Assembly: GCA_900240875.1 (NCBI GenBank)
Contig: OESE01000183.1
Span: forward strand, 124,001-188,000
Source: Crithidia expoeki
Lineage: Eukaryota > Euglenozoa > Kinetoplastea > Trypanosomatida > Trypanosomatidae
Direction of reading: 5' to 3'
DNA length: 64,000 nucleotides
Shown: positions 39,948 to 50,200 of the stretch, piece after piece
How the letters are laid out: every line of letters starts with the position of its first letter
Numbering within the stretch: position 1 is the first letter of the stretch
Notes under the pieces: generated by a model
The model's database searches: none
The model's input: only the letters and a program-made list of their open reading frames with translations
Told to the model about the DNA's origin: nothing
Made by a program: the position numbers and the translations under genes

Positions 39948-41078
39948 ATGACTAAGGAGATGCTTTGCGAAACCGCCGCCAAGCCACCGTCGTTGGTGTG
40001 CTTCGGCCACCCCTTGCTAGACATGATGGCGACCGTCGACGAGGCCTTCATGGCGGCGTACAACGTCGAGCCCGGCAGTGTCACCCTCGCAACCCCCGAG
40101 CAGCTCGGCCTCTTCACCAAACTGCTCGACGACTTCGACGGCCAAGTGGACTTCATCCCGGGCGGCGCTGCCATGAACACGGCGCGCATCTTTGCCTGGA
40201 TGATGCCGGCGGCGAGCGTCTCCTACGTCGGCGCTCTCGGCAAGGACCGCTTCGCTGAGATATTGAAGAACGCCCTCGTCAGCGCCGGCGTGCACCAGCT
40301 CTTTGAGGAATGCGACGCGAAGCCCACCGGCACCTGCGCCGGCCTAGTGCTGAACAAAGACCGTGCTCTGCTGGCCCACCCCGGCGCCGCCGTCGAGGTG
40401 TCGCTGAAGCACATACGGACGGCTGAGGTGCAGGCTGCTATCGACGAAGCGTGCGTCTACTACTCGGAGGGCTTCTTCCTCAACACCGCGTCCAGCCCGG
40501 ACAACCTCGTCTCCGTCGCGACAAGCGCCCACTTGCACGACAAGCTCTTCTGCTTCAACCTGAATGCCCCGTACATTAGCATGGCCTTCGCCAGCCGTAT
40601 CCAGCTGCTGATGCCGCACATCGACATCCTCTTCGGCAGCGACGAGGACCTACTGACGTACGCGTCGGTTCGCTGGCCGCTCGACTTCAACCTCGACGCT
40701 CTGGAGTCTAAGATGCGGTCAAGTTCGCGGCGGCAGGAGGCGCTAGTGCGCTGCCTCGCCCGCATTTCGATGTTGCCCTCCGTTACGGTTGGCCGCCCGC
40801 GGCTGGTGGTGGCGACCTGCGGTGCTCATGACACCTACGTGGCCTGCGGCGACCGCGTCCGCTCGTATCCGGTACCACCGATGCAGGTGGAGGAAATCGT
40901 CGATGTGAACGGCGCCGGTGACGCCTTCGTGGCTGGCTTTCTCGCGCAGTACGTCACGAACGGTGATGAGTCGGCCAGCGTACTGGTAGGCCACGCCTCA
41001 GCGCAGAACTGCATCCGGCACAATGGCGCCGTCGTCAGCGGTGCCCCACCGTCGCTGTTTGGCGTGAAGGCGGCGTAA
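39948..41078 (+). CDS. ADK: Adenosine kinase (PfkB family)
   Basis: 376 residues, slightly longer than the usual 345. The N-terminus has VCFGHPLLDMMATVD, then the substrate-binding IPGGAAMNTARIFAWM and YVGALGKDRFAEIL, and the C-terminal PfkB signature VDVNGAGDAFVAGFLAQY with the catalytic Asp. It phosphorylates adenosine to AMP and is a main purine-salvage enzyme in trypanosomatids, which cannot make purines de novo. Extra length comes mainly from an insertion before the VVATCG strand (about residues 240-275). Codons are strongly GC-ending, as expected for good expression. It is probably cytosolic. Assignment is firm at the adenosine-kinase subgroup level. Confidence 0.93.
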   Translation: MTKEMLCETAAKPPSLVCFGHPLLDMMATVDEAFMAAYNVEPGSVTLATPEQLGLFTKLLDDFDGQVDFIPGGAAMNTARIFAWMMPAASVSYVGALGKDRFAEILKNALVSAGVHQLFEECDAKPTGTCAGLVLNKDRALLAHPGAAVEVSLKHIRTAEVQAAIDEACVYYSEGFFLNTASSPDNLVSVATSAHLHDKLFCFNLNAPYISMAFASRIQLLMPHIDILFGSDEDLLTYASVRWPLDFNLDALESKMRSSSRRQEALVRCLARISMLPSVTVGRPRLVVATCGAHDTYVACGDRVRSYPVPPMQVEEIVDVNGAGDAFVAGFLAQYVTNGDESASVLVGHASAQNCIRHNGAVVSGAPPSLFGVKAA

Positions 41079-43282
41079 CGTGAGACACGCAAAGTCCAGT
41101 TTTGATGACGCTGGTTGTTCCACGACTTACACTTTGCTGTCCACCGCCTGTGGCACTTTGTAAAATATAAAAGATCAGGGGTTTTCTCCTTTTTTTTTTG
41201 CTCGTCAAGGTCTTCTTCTAGTGTCTTAAATATCTCTCTTCTTTCCTTGTTGGCTCTGCCTGGCAGCGCTTAAAAAAAAAAAAACATTTTTGAATTAGTG
41301 CATGGCGCGCTTCTTCTTTTCGTTTTTTTTTTTTGTTTTTACACCGGTGCACAACAAGGGGCTTGGAAGGCTGTGTGTTTCCCTGCTATGATACCAGTGT
41401 TCAACCGGTTGTTGACAATAGTGTCGTTGCACGCCAGGGGTTAGAGCAGTCGCAAGGGGTTAATTTGAGAACAACAGCAACAAACAAAAAAACTGGCTGC
41501 AGAGTGAAACGGGAGGACCGCGCACAGTGAAGAGGATTAGCGGTCAACGTTTCCAAGTGTTCAATCCCTTCTCCCTCGAATTCATTTTTCTGTGTTACTT
41601 CCCGTATTAAAGCATCTGGGCAGGTGGACGGTGTGACACGTTTTCCCTTCTGCTTTAGAGTTTTTACGAAATGCTCCCCCCAACACACACGAGCGCTAGT
41701 GCGCGCGTTGCTGTCTGCTCTTTGGCGGGCGAAGCACTTTTTGACCGAGAGTTGAGCCTTTTCTTTCTTACGTTCTTTAACTAAACCCTTCTCTCCCGTC
41801 TCGCTTATCCGAGTTTTCTTTCCTTCAGACTGGAACTAGTTTTTTTCCCTCCGGGTGTTTTCTGATTGCTGGAAACTTTTTCCGTTTTACCGTTCTGTAC
41901 CACTGCCCTGTCTTTTTTTTTATGCCATGCCCGCTGCAAATGAAAACCAAGTGGGAATAAACAGAAGCGCTGAGTATTTTAACAGTGACTAGTGCGATGT
42001 AGAGTGCTTTCTCTCATTTCAACAGGCTCTTTTGGCACATGATGCTGGGCAAAGCTCCGATATTAAAAGACACGGTATTTTTTTCCCTGGCTTTTTCTTC
42101 TACTTTCGACTTTCGCTGGAGTTTTCGTTCGTGCCCCTCAATTGAAAGTCCTTCAGAATCTTGAACAAAACCCCCCAAAAGTAAGGAAGTTGGTGCGGAC
42201 ACGATCAATCATATAAAACAAGGATGGCGTGGAGATAATACCGCTACAAATAAAAGCACCTCATAAGTTTAGTGAATTTTGCTTAAGCAAGTTGGTGAGA
42301 GGAAACCGAAGCGAAGTCTGAAATCCCTTTTTCTACAATCCGGGGCTGTCCACATGAGTAGTTTCATACAACGGCTTTTGCATTCTCTTACTATAAAGTA
42401 GGAAGGCGCTGATTTTCTTTCATTTTAGTAATTTCTTTCTTTGCCATTTTTCCTCATCCACTTGTATCTGGTAGCTTCATTAGGTCTTAAAGCGACAATC
42501 ACAACAGTAACTGTAGCAGAACATTGTTTTTATGGAACCAAGTATCAGTTGGTTGTAAAGGTTAGCTCCGCTCATCAACACACTTGCTGCTGCCGATCTC
42601 ATACTTGTGCGGTAGATGGTCTGTTTGCTTTCCTTTGGGGTCTCTTACATTAAATGCGATGTACGGCGTGCTCCTTGAATTAGAGCTTTTTCATTTGCCG
42701 CGCCGGTTACCTTATGCAGATGGTTGAAGCTGTTAGACGTTGATTAAATTTGTGAGTGATCGGGAAAGCTGACACTTCGTTCATTGGAAAAGGAAAGGGA
42801 TCTGCTCTTTTTTTTTCTTCTTCAGCTTCCTTTCTCAGGAGAGAAGACACATTGACGTGTCAGTCTGCACTACCCCATCTTCCACTCTCCCCTTTCTTTT
42901 CTTGTCTCTCGTTCCCCCCGTTTGTTCCGTCTTCGCAGGATCCTCAGGTGTTGGGCACTGGATTGTGGGTAGCGAGCCTTTCTTTTTTGCGCATTTTCCC
43001 AGGCTCACAGGAGTTGAAGGAGGGCGCTGGTGCAATAGTAGAGAAGCAGTTCAGCGTGCCCTTCTTCCGGCACAACTTTCAAGCGAGGCTACCCCGACGT
43101 GAAGTAACGCATACTTTACGTTGCTACAGCTTTTCTGCCCCCCCCCCCCCCAGAAAAAAAAAAACAGAAGACCGCTTTTGTGGGGGTAGGAAGGGAAAGA
43201 GCGTTTCTCTTTTAAAAGGGAAAAGCCGCGCATATTTCTGATTTGCGTGGGCGAATAGTAACGAAGAACCGACCACGACCAA
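41079..43282. other. Long spacer, no gene seen
   Basis: About 2.2 kb with no convincing gene. The + strand frame at 42756-43241 lacks an ATG and has low-complexity pyrimidine-coded stretches. Homopolymer A, T and C runs are frequent. A non-coding RNA gene here cannot be excluded. Confidence 0.5.
43131..43153 (+). promoter_or_regulatory. Candidate spliced-leader acceptor with a poly-C tract
   Basis: A run of about 14 C leads directly into CAG at 43151-43153. It is about 130 bases upstream of the LYR gene, with no in-frame ATG between. Confidence 0.4.
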
Positions 43283-43795
43283 ATGGTGCGCGTGCTTCGC
43301 GAGATCAGCAATGTTGCGGAGAACCCATTTCGATCGCAAGTGCTCTCGTGGTACCGCAAGTGCCTCCGTGCCGCCTTTGTGGTTCCGTGGGACTCTGACG
43401 AAGATGCCCTGTATGTTCTAGAGGAGACGCGACGGCTATTTAACCAGAACTCCGGAATTCGCGAGGTGGAACGCATCGAGCGCAAGGTGCGCGAGGTGGA
43501 AATGCGGTATGTGATGGCGGTGCACTACAACATTCCATACCCTCGTCCGTTCAACAAAGTGCAAGGCTCGGTGCAAGAGAGCGGTGTCCCGTATGCTGCG
43601 TATTTGGACTCTTCGTACGACCATGTGGTGAATCCACACGTGGGTGTGATTGAGGAAGGCAGCGCGAACCTCGGCGTAATGGGTGGGCTGGAGAAGCGCG
43701 GCTACTACTTTGAGGACAACACTGGCGAGGCGGATGTGGCCGGGCGGCAGAATCCGCTTGACACGACACCGGAGCCGTCGTCAACGATACACTGA
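43283..43795 (+). CDS. LYR-motif protein, probably mitochondrial
   Basis: 170 residues. Near the N-terminus it has VLSWYRKCLRAA followed by a helical stretch with FNQNSGIREVERIERKV, which matches the LYR (Complex1_LYR) fold with WYR in place of LYR. LYR proteins bind mitochondrial acyl carrier protein and are either accessory subunits of respiratory complex I (NDUFB9, NDUFA6) or assembly factors for Fe-S proteins and respiratory complexes. The C-terminal half, with PYPRPF and YDHVVNPHVGV, could suit an NDUFB9-like subunit, but this is inference. The ATG at 43283 is the first in the frame. Confidence 0.7.
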   Translation: MVRVLREISNVAENPFRSQVLSWYRKCLRAAFVVPWDSDEDALYVLEETRRLFNQNSGIREVERIERKVREVEMRYVMAVHYNIPYPRPFNKVQGSVQESGVPYAAYLDSSYDHVVNPHVGVIEEGSANLGVMGGLEKRGYYFEDNTGEADVAGRQNPLDTTPEPSSTIH

Positions 43796-44486
43796 AGCAA
43801 CGCCGGGGAAGCACGTCGTTGTTTCCCCTTCGTCCGGTTCATTGTTGGCGACCAGTGCTTGTTGTGCTTTTGTTGTTCTCTAGTGAGCAACATAGTGCTT
43901 TTTCTTTCTGTTTGCGCTTCTCCGTGACGTTGAAATTGATTTACACTTTGATTTTTAACGTTGCGCATCGTTACACTTTCTAAAGACAAAACACATCGAA
44001 TACACAGAACGGATAATTTTCACAACGACCTAGAAACACTTCAGGAAGTCAGGATTTAGAGAGCGAACCACTAAATTTCCAATAGAGTATAACCTCAGCT
44101 AGAGAGGTTGCTACAACTAACTTTTCTCCATTTGTTCCTATCCATACGGCACACAACGGGTAATTGTAAACAATTTGCTCAACAATGCTCCCTCTGCTCT
44201 ATTCTTCTTGTTTCTTTCCGTTCCTGGGGTACTTTTCAGATGTACAAAAAAAACTCGTCGCAGATTGTTTTGATCCATGCTTCTTGCTCTCAGTGCCTCG
44301 TTTGCGATGATGGTTGCTCCAATCGTGACGCCGTTATACACGCTCGGCAATTAAACTAAAAACAAAAAATATGATGCCCTTTGTGGATACACATCATCTG
44401 TTTTTCTGTTTTTCTTTATTTCTCTGCTTTTTGAGTTTTTGTCTTCTGCAAGTTTTTCCTCTTTCTCTCTCTTGTGCGGCGTCTCA
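43796..44486. other. Spacer before the patatin-like gene
   Basis: No gene seen. It ends with a strong pyrimidine stretch (44390-44480) and an AG at 44450-44451. Confidence 0.6.
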
Positions 44487-46286
44487 ATGAAGTCCACCAC
44501 ACACGCACTGTGGATATGTTGTGCTTTGCTTTACCGATGGTGCCTCTACCTCCTTTACATTCTCTACAATTGCGTACTCTTTTTATGGTCAATCGTCGCT
44601 GGCGTTCTCAAAAACCCCACCGACATCCCTCAGCACGACATCCTCCTTCGCCGAGCCAACTGTGCCACATCGTACGAGGAGTGGCTGCCCATCGCTGCCA
44701 CACTAGATGACCTCGACGGCTTCCAGCAGTGGCGCACGGACGAGCAGTCACCGTATTTCTCCTTTGAGGGCGTCAAGCGAACGATCGAGGAGCTGCTCGA
44801 GCTCCGTAGGACCGGCGATCCCGAGGCGCTGCTGGAGGGGATACACGAACGCGTGCACCGGTCCCTCTGCGGCATCAGTCACCACCGCCTTTACGCCTAC
44901 CGGACTGGCACAAAGGTCATCATCCATTCCTACACCTCCCTCGTCTGCTTCTTGCTGGGCCATATCGGGGAGGTGGCCCGGGTGCACCCACGTCTGCAAC
45001 CCCGCACCCGTGAGGTGCTAACAGAAATGCACCGTGTCTACGGCTCGACGGCGCTGCTGTTGCAGGGCGGCGTGCTCGCTGCAGCGGCACACCTCGGCGT
45101 TGCAAGGGCGCTTTTCGGGGCAGGTGTACTCCCCCCGGTGATCTACGGCAGCGGTGCCGGAGCGCTCGTGGCAACATTGGTGTGCTGCAGTGCCGATCTG
45201 CAAAAACTCTTCTCTCGAGTGCACCACGACGACGCTGGCGCCCTCGTCGGTGTCAGTGCAGGCACCGTTACGACATCATGGCGGGAGCGCTGGCACCGCC
45301 TGGTGCACTCTGGCGAGATAGTCGACCCCGCTGCCTTGGAAGACCTTTTGCAGCGCAACGTCGGCGACATCACGTTTGCCGAGGCGTACGCGCAGACGGG
45401 GCGAGCACTCAACCTCCCCTACACTGCATCTTCACCCTCCATGACGCTGCTGACTCGCGGAAAGCCCACAGCGGCGTCGGTGGACTGCCAGCTGCTGAAC
45501 TACCTAACCACCCCGGACGTGCTTGTGCGCTCGGCGGTGCGGTGTGCGATGTGCGCCACCCCGACCCGTCTGCCGCCCTCCTCTTCATCCCTTCTTTCTT
45601 CGTCATACTCGACTTTCCCAGCCCTCTCACCTGCAAGCAGCACGAAGAACGACGGGACGCCGTGCAACCTGTTGGCGCGGACGCGGCGGATGGGCGCGTT
45701 TGCGGTGTACGACCCGTCGATGGTGCCTCAGAGCTGCCCGAATTTCTGTACGGAGCACTCTGACGACGGGATGGACGACCCGGTGCAGCGCTTGCGCGAC
45801 GTCTTCGCGGTTCGCTTTAGCGTTGTGTCGGATGCCTCTCTACGCGAGTACGTCTGGCGGCAGCTGTGCCAACAACACGGGTGCGACGGCGTGTTAACAT
45901 CGTCGTCGCCGTCGCGTGTGTGGATGCGGCTGTGGGGGTGGTTGCGGTACAGCTTTGTGTTCTGCTGCCTCTGCCTCGCTGCAGTAACCTTGCGCGTGTT
46001 GGCCTGGTTCGGATACGAGGCGATTGCCGGCCCTTCGCACGCTTCCCTCAATTCGATGCTGCAGCGCGACGAGGGAGAGAGCGTGCACATTTACCCCGTG
46101 CCAAGTTTGTGGACGTACCTGCGCTTGTGGTTTAGCCCGACGGCGGAGAACGTGGCTGCTTTGGAGACGGAGGCGCAGCGTGAGGTGTGGCCACTTCTGG
46201 AGCAGCTGCGCGTATCCATGTCTGTAGAACAGTCACTTGCCGCCACCGTGAAGTTTCTTCCCACACATGGGAGTGGCGAAAGGTAA
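44487..46286 (+). CDS. TGL-type patatin-like protein, catalytic serine replaced
   Basis: 599 residues. The N-terminus has hydrophobic segments (about 9-45) and a helical region as in the DUF3336 part of yeast Tgl3/4/5 and plant SDP1 lipases. The patatin core follows: oxyanion loop LLQGGVLAAAAHLGVARALF (about 191-210) and the elbow YGSGAGAL. In active relatives the elbow is GxSxG with Ser in the middle; here it is G221-S222-G223-A224-G225, so the nucleophile position is Gly223. The Asp of the second motif is kept as DPS (409-411) instead of DGS. A membrane segment lies at about 485-515. A lipid-droplet or ER protein is likely, but triacylglycerol lipase activity is doubtful. The ATG at 44487 is the first in the frame. 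Confidence 0.82.
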   Translation: MKSTTHALWICCALLYRWCLYLLYILYNCVLFLWSIVAGVLKNPTDIPQHDILLRRANCATSYEEWLPIAATLDDLDGFQQWRTDEQSPYFSFEGVKRTIEELLELRRTGDPEALLEGIHERVHRSLCGISHHRLYAYRTGTKVIIHSYTSLVCFLLGHIGEVARVHPRLQPRTREVLTEMHRVYGSTALLLQGGVLAAAAHLGVARALFGAGVLPPVIYGSGAGALVATLVCCSADLQKLFSRVHHDDAGALVGVSAGTVTTSWRERWHRLVHSGEIVDPAALEDLLQRNVGDITFAEAYAQTGRALNLPYTASSPSMTLLTRGKPTAASVDCQLLNYLTTPDVLVRSAVRCAMCATPTRLPPSSSSLLSSSYSTFPALSPASSTKNDGTPCNLLARTRRMGAFAVYDPSMVPQSCPNFCTEHSDDGMDDPVQRLRDVFAVRFSVVSDASLREYVWRQLCQQHGCDGVLTSSSPSRVWMRLWGWLRYSFVFCCLCLAAVTLRVLAWFGYEAIAGPSHASLNSMLQRDEGESVHIYPVPSLWTYLRLWFSPTAENVAALETEAQREVWPLLEQLRVSMSVEQSLAATVKFLPTHGSGER

Positions 46287-47102
46287 CACGTGAAACACCT
46301 CTAAAAGAAAGTGACATGCGTGCTACTCGAGTATTTTATTATAGCACCGCTTTTGCCAGTTCTGCTAAACGGATAGGTTTGCAAAGTGTCAGGGCTACCA
46401 CTTTTTCCCGTTTGAAATTTTGCATTTGAGTGTTTAACTGTGTTGCTGTGCAAGCGTTTTGCGTATCCTCGTCGCGTTTGAGGGTATGCAGTTTTTTTTT
46501 CATTTGTGTCTTCTTCAGCTTCTCCTTATTGACCAATGACAGTCCTTGCGTATATCAACGAAATGCCCACCTCTGTTACTCTCTCTACACACGTCTACTT
46601 GTTTATGAAGATAAGACACTGAGCGCACATATGGTCATACGACAAGCAACAAATGCGTTAAACCTGTAAGGACATAGTAGTGAGGCCGGAAATAAAAGTG
46701 TAAACGGCAGCCCCAGAGAGAGAGAGAGTGCTGCACAGTTTGTCGCAAACATTCAAGTCCGTCTCGGATATTACTGCGCACAAAGGGAACTTACTCCTTT
46801 TGGGCCTTTCACGGTGACAGTCAAGGCGTCAGTTTCGCAAAGGCCGTTGCGTTAGACGCTCATCAAATTCTCGGTGGCGTGACTTTCTCTTGTCTTCTTT
46901 GTCGGCAGCTTTAACTCTCAAGAGTTAGCAGAAACTACGTAGTGCAACTTGTCACAGGGTCTCGGAAAAAAAAAGAAAAGAATCACTAGAGCACATGTCT
47001 TTTCATTTTTCGTTTCCGTACCATGTACGCATCGTCAACTGAGGCAGTTCCCCCCCATCCCGTAGGATCTCTGCTTTATCCTTATCATCCGCTTCGTTCG
47101 CA
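46287..47102. other. Spacer before phosphodiesterase copy A
   Basis: No gene seen. A short AG repeat lies at about 46713-46728. Confidence 0.6.
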
Positions 47103-48537
47103 ATGAGGAAAAGCTTCTTGATGTCTACAACACTCCTGGCTGCTGCTGAGTACCTGTGTGGTCTCGGCCGCACGCCAAGTGACGTTCATCTCCGACATCC
47201 ACTACGATCCTCTGTACAATACACACAGTGCATTTTCGAGTTGTAAGACAAGTCTCAGCTCCGTGTGGGGCGTGGCCGGGTGCGACGCCTCGCCGCAGCT
47301 CACACAGCGCTCGCTGGACGACGTGTCTGACCAGAACACGAGTTTCATCTTTTTCGGTGGGGATTGGCAGCGTCATCATTACTCGCGGAGCGGCCTGGCG
47401 CCTGCGGCGCTTTTCGCCGACTTGTCGGAGCGGTTCCGCAATGTGACGGTGGACGGGTCGCTTGGCGAGGTCGCCTTCAGCGGGTCGATCGGCAACAACG
47501 ACGTTGTGCCGGACTATTACTTTGCGTGGGAGAGTGCTGCGTCGGAGGAGCAGCTGCTGCACCGCGTGCAAGCCATGCAAGCTGCCGGGCTGCTGAACGC
47601 GATGGAGGCCGGTGTGATGGCGCGGTGCGGGTATTACACGCACGAGATGGCGACGCTGAACGTGATCGTGCTGCACACGCTGCTGTGGGCGTACCGTTTG
47701 GAGCCCTCGCTGTCGCACTCGGTGTCGGACCCGTGCGATCAATTTGCGTTTCTGAAGGCGGAGCTGCAGAAGGTGCGCGATGCAGGCAAGCGGGCCATCA
47801 TTCTGGGACACATCCCACCGGGCCTGAATACCTACAACGTCCTCGAAGGTGGCTTTGACACTGCTGAGAAAGACATGTTTTGGAAGCCGGAGTACCAGAC
47901 TGCGTACGATGCGCTCATCTACCAGTACAAGGACCATGTAGCGGTGCAGCTCTTCGGGCACACGCACAAGTTCACCCTGCAGGTCTTCCCAACAAACGGC
48001 GCGTTGGGCATGATCATTCCCGCTGTCTCGCCCATCTTCTACAACAACCCGTCCTACCTGCTGGCCAACTTCAGCGACGACGGCTGGCTGCTGCAGGACG
48101 TACTGATTCGTTACTCTACGAAAGACGGTGTGTTCCACGCGGGTCTGGCGGCCAGTGCGGCTCTGAAGACTTCTTACAGCTTGGCTGCGCTGCCGCAGCT
48201 TCGTTTGTCTATCATCGCCCTGGCCACCGACGATGAGGCGTGGCTGCTCTTCTTAAAAATGTACTGTGGCGGTGAGATGCACCTCGAAATCTTTCCAGGT
48301 GAGAAGTGTGACGATCACTGCCGCTACCTGGTGGTGTGCTCGATGCTGGGGAATCGGTGTGGGCAAATTAAGGGGTGCGGCACGCAGTTGTGGGTATCGG
48401 AGCGGTGTGCGACTTCGTCGTTTGTGGGTGTTTTCACGTCTGCCACGGTGACCACGTCGATAGCCACCCCTGCTCTTTCACGCTCGTTGTCGTCTGCGGC
48501 TTCTGCCAATTTTGATTCTGGCGCGTCTTCGTGTTGA
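47103..48537 (+). pseudogene. Calcineurin-like/ASM-like phosphodiesterase, copy A (broken 5' end and early stop)
   Basis: From 47139 to about 48350 it is nearly identical to copy A' at 50236. The core carries all metal-binding motifs of acid-sphingomyelinase-like phosphodiesterases: SDIHYDPLY, GGDWQRHH, GSIGNND, LGHIPPG and FGHTH. The leader is unrelated to that of A': an ATG at 47103 begins a good signal-peptide-like stretch (MRKSFLMSTTLLAAA), but its frame does not match the core frame; they are out by one base at the junction near 47139. In the core frame there is no ATG before residue ~140, after two metal motifs. The 3' part (Ser/Thr-rich) differs from A' and stops at a TGA (48535-48537), after which a hydrophobic tail stays open to 48636. 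It is a pseudogene, a recombinant, or an assembly artefact. Confidence 0.75.
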
Positions 48538-48636
48538 GACCGTCACTCGACGCGTCCGCGTGGCGATGGTGCTGCTGGGCTGATTGCGGCCTGGCCCATT
48601 CTGTTTGTGTTGGCTGTTTTGGTGACTCAAGTTTAA
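48538..48636 (+). other. Open tail in the copy A frame after its stop
   Basis: Directly after the TGA the same frame runs for 32 codons to a TAA. It encodes small residues (GDGAAG) then a hydrophobic end (LIAAWPILFVLAVLV), which looks like a GPI-anchor signal or membrane anchor. This suggests that copy A once ended here and later gained the TGA. Confidence 0.5.
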
Positions 48637-50200
48637 GGCGCAAGTGCCAAACGTGATGGAGTAGAAGTTCCCGCCCCCCTTTTCATTCGTGGGCAGGTTT
48701 CCTACAGTTTCCCTATCCGGTTTTTACTTGGGATACACAGAAGTGCTTCATCTCCGTGTGGGAACGGTCACACGTCTTTGTTTTGTGTTCGATCGTCTTC
48801 GTTTGCTCTCAAACAGCAGTGATGGTGATGGGGTGTACGGGGGCCTTTTTAAGATGAAGATTGTGCCGGTTGTTTTCTGAGAGCGTGTCGGTGCACGGTC
48901 TTTCTTCCGTGCACCGAGTCACGTTATGAACAGGGTAACAGTTGCAGAACACCTATTTACAGAACAAGCCGCTCTTTAGTGTTTTTGCTACTGTAGTCCA
49001 CATGAGGAAGTGGCGTCGTGTTTGGTGTCATTTCTTATGCAACGTGAATTCAATGAATTATTGAAGGACCGCTGCTCAGTTTCCTTAGTGGCTCCCCGGA
49101 GGTTGGGCCCTATGGGAAAGCCAGAATGGCGTGGTGAGGGATATGGGGAAGACGAAATTGGTTGTGTCAGTTTTGACGTGCTACAACACTCCTTTCGGCA
49201 TCTGTGTTCACTTCCCGTAAACTGCGCAAGAGTATCGTTCCTTCCTCTTCGATTTTAATCACTCTGGCAGTCCAGAAGGAATACTTCCATGGCAAAGTAA
49301 GAGGATCAATACGTGGGTACTTAAAATGCCATTTTAATCAGAATGAAAGCGCGCAATTTCGAGTTGACGTTGACTTTTGAGGTACATTCATACGTGCTTT
49401 TTCGAGTGCTACCAAACGTTTGACCTCACACGTTATTACGATTCTTATTACAGTTATTATGGTGCTTGTTCAGCTGATCTCGTAAAACTTCGGTGCTTGT
49501 TTTCTTCTTAAGGTGTTACACTGCACCTTGGTAACTTTTCCCTCTCACTGAATTCTCAAAGGAGTCCTGTTGAAAGGTAGGAAACGATCGGTGCGCAGAG
49601 ACAACGAAGGAATAAAGAAATAAGTAAAGAGTATTTCCGGTACATGGGGAGAAAGGGAGATGGTAACTGTTCGAGGGATGGGGAGAGGCCTCACCAATGA
49701 TGATGGGAAACGACTCACTACAAGGTGTTTCCTCAACACCGGGTAATCTACAGACGTGACGCTTGGGTATGACCAACCACCTTTAGTTAGTAGCGCTAGA
49801 TAGGTTGCATCCGCACATTGCTGTCTTGCGCTATCAATAATAAATGCGTTTGAAGCTCTGTGAAGGTTTCGGTTTACTCGTTGTTGACGTTGCCTAGAAG
49901 AGTGCGTGTGTGGGCCATATTTCTTTTCCTTTTAGCCTCAGCGACTCATCGTCTTGATGTTCATTTCTCCATTGTCCTCTCTCTTTTCAACACCTCCAAA
50001 AGGGGCGGGCTGTGTTGCGAACGTTCACATTCCCAATTTTCCCAACCGAGGCTGCACTTCTTTCCGTCGCCCCTTTTGCTGCCCATGTCATTGTTAAGGA
50101 ACTCGGTTATGTCACTGATCCTGTTTGCACAGCACTACTTATACTGGTGATCATCGAGCACACAATAATAATAGAGTCGTTTACGTATTCTTCGACACAA
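48637..50200. other. Spacer between phosphodiesterase copies A and A'
   Basis: No supported gene; the small frames lack an ATG or family resemblance. No obvious homology with the spacer after A'. Confidence 0.55.

Noticed and set aside
42756-43241. 161-codon + strand frame upstream of the LYR gene
   Set aside because: Starts from GTG, and its sequence runs through homopolymers and pyrimidine tracts.
47125-48138. Minus-strand frame of about 337 codons, repeated at 50216-51235
   Set aside because: Antisense shadow of the GC-rich phosphodiesterase core; it is duplicated only because the core is.
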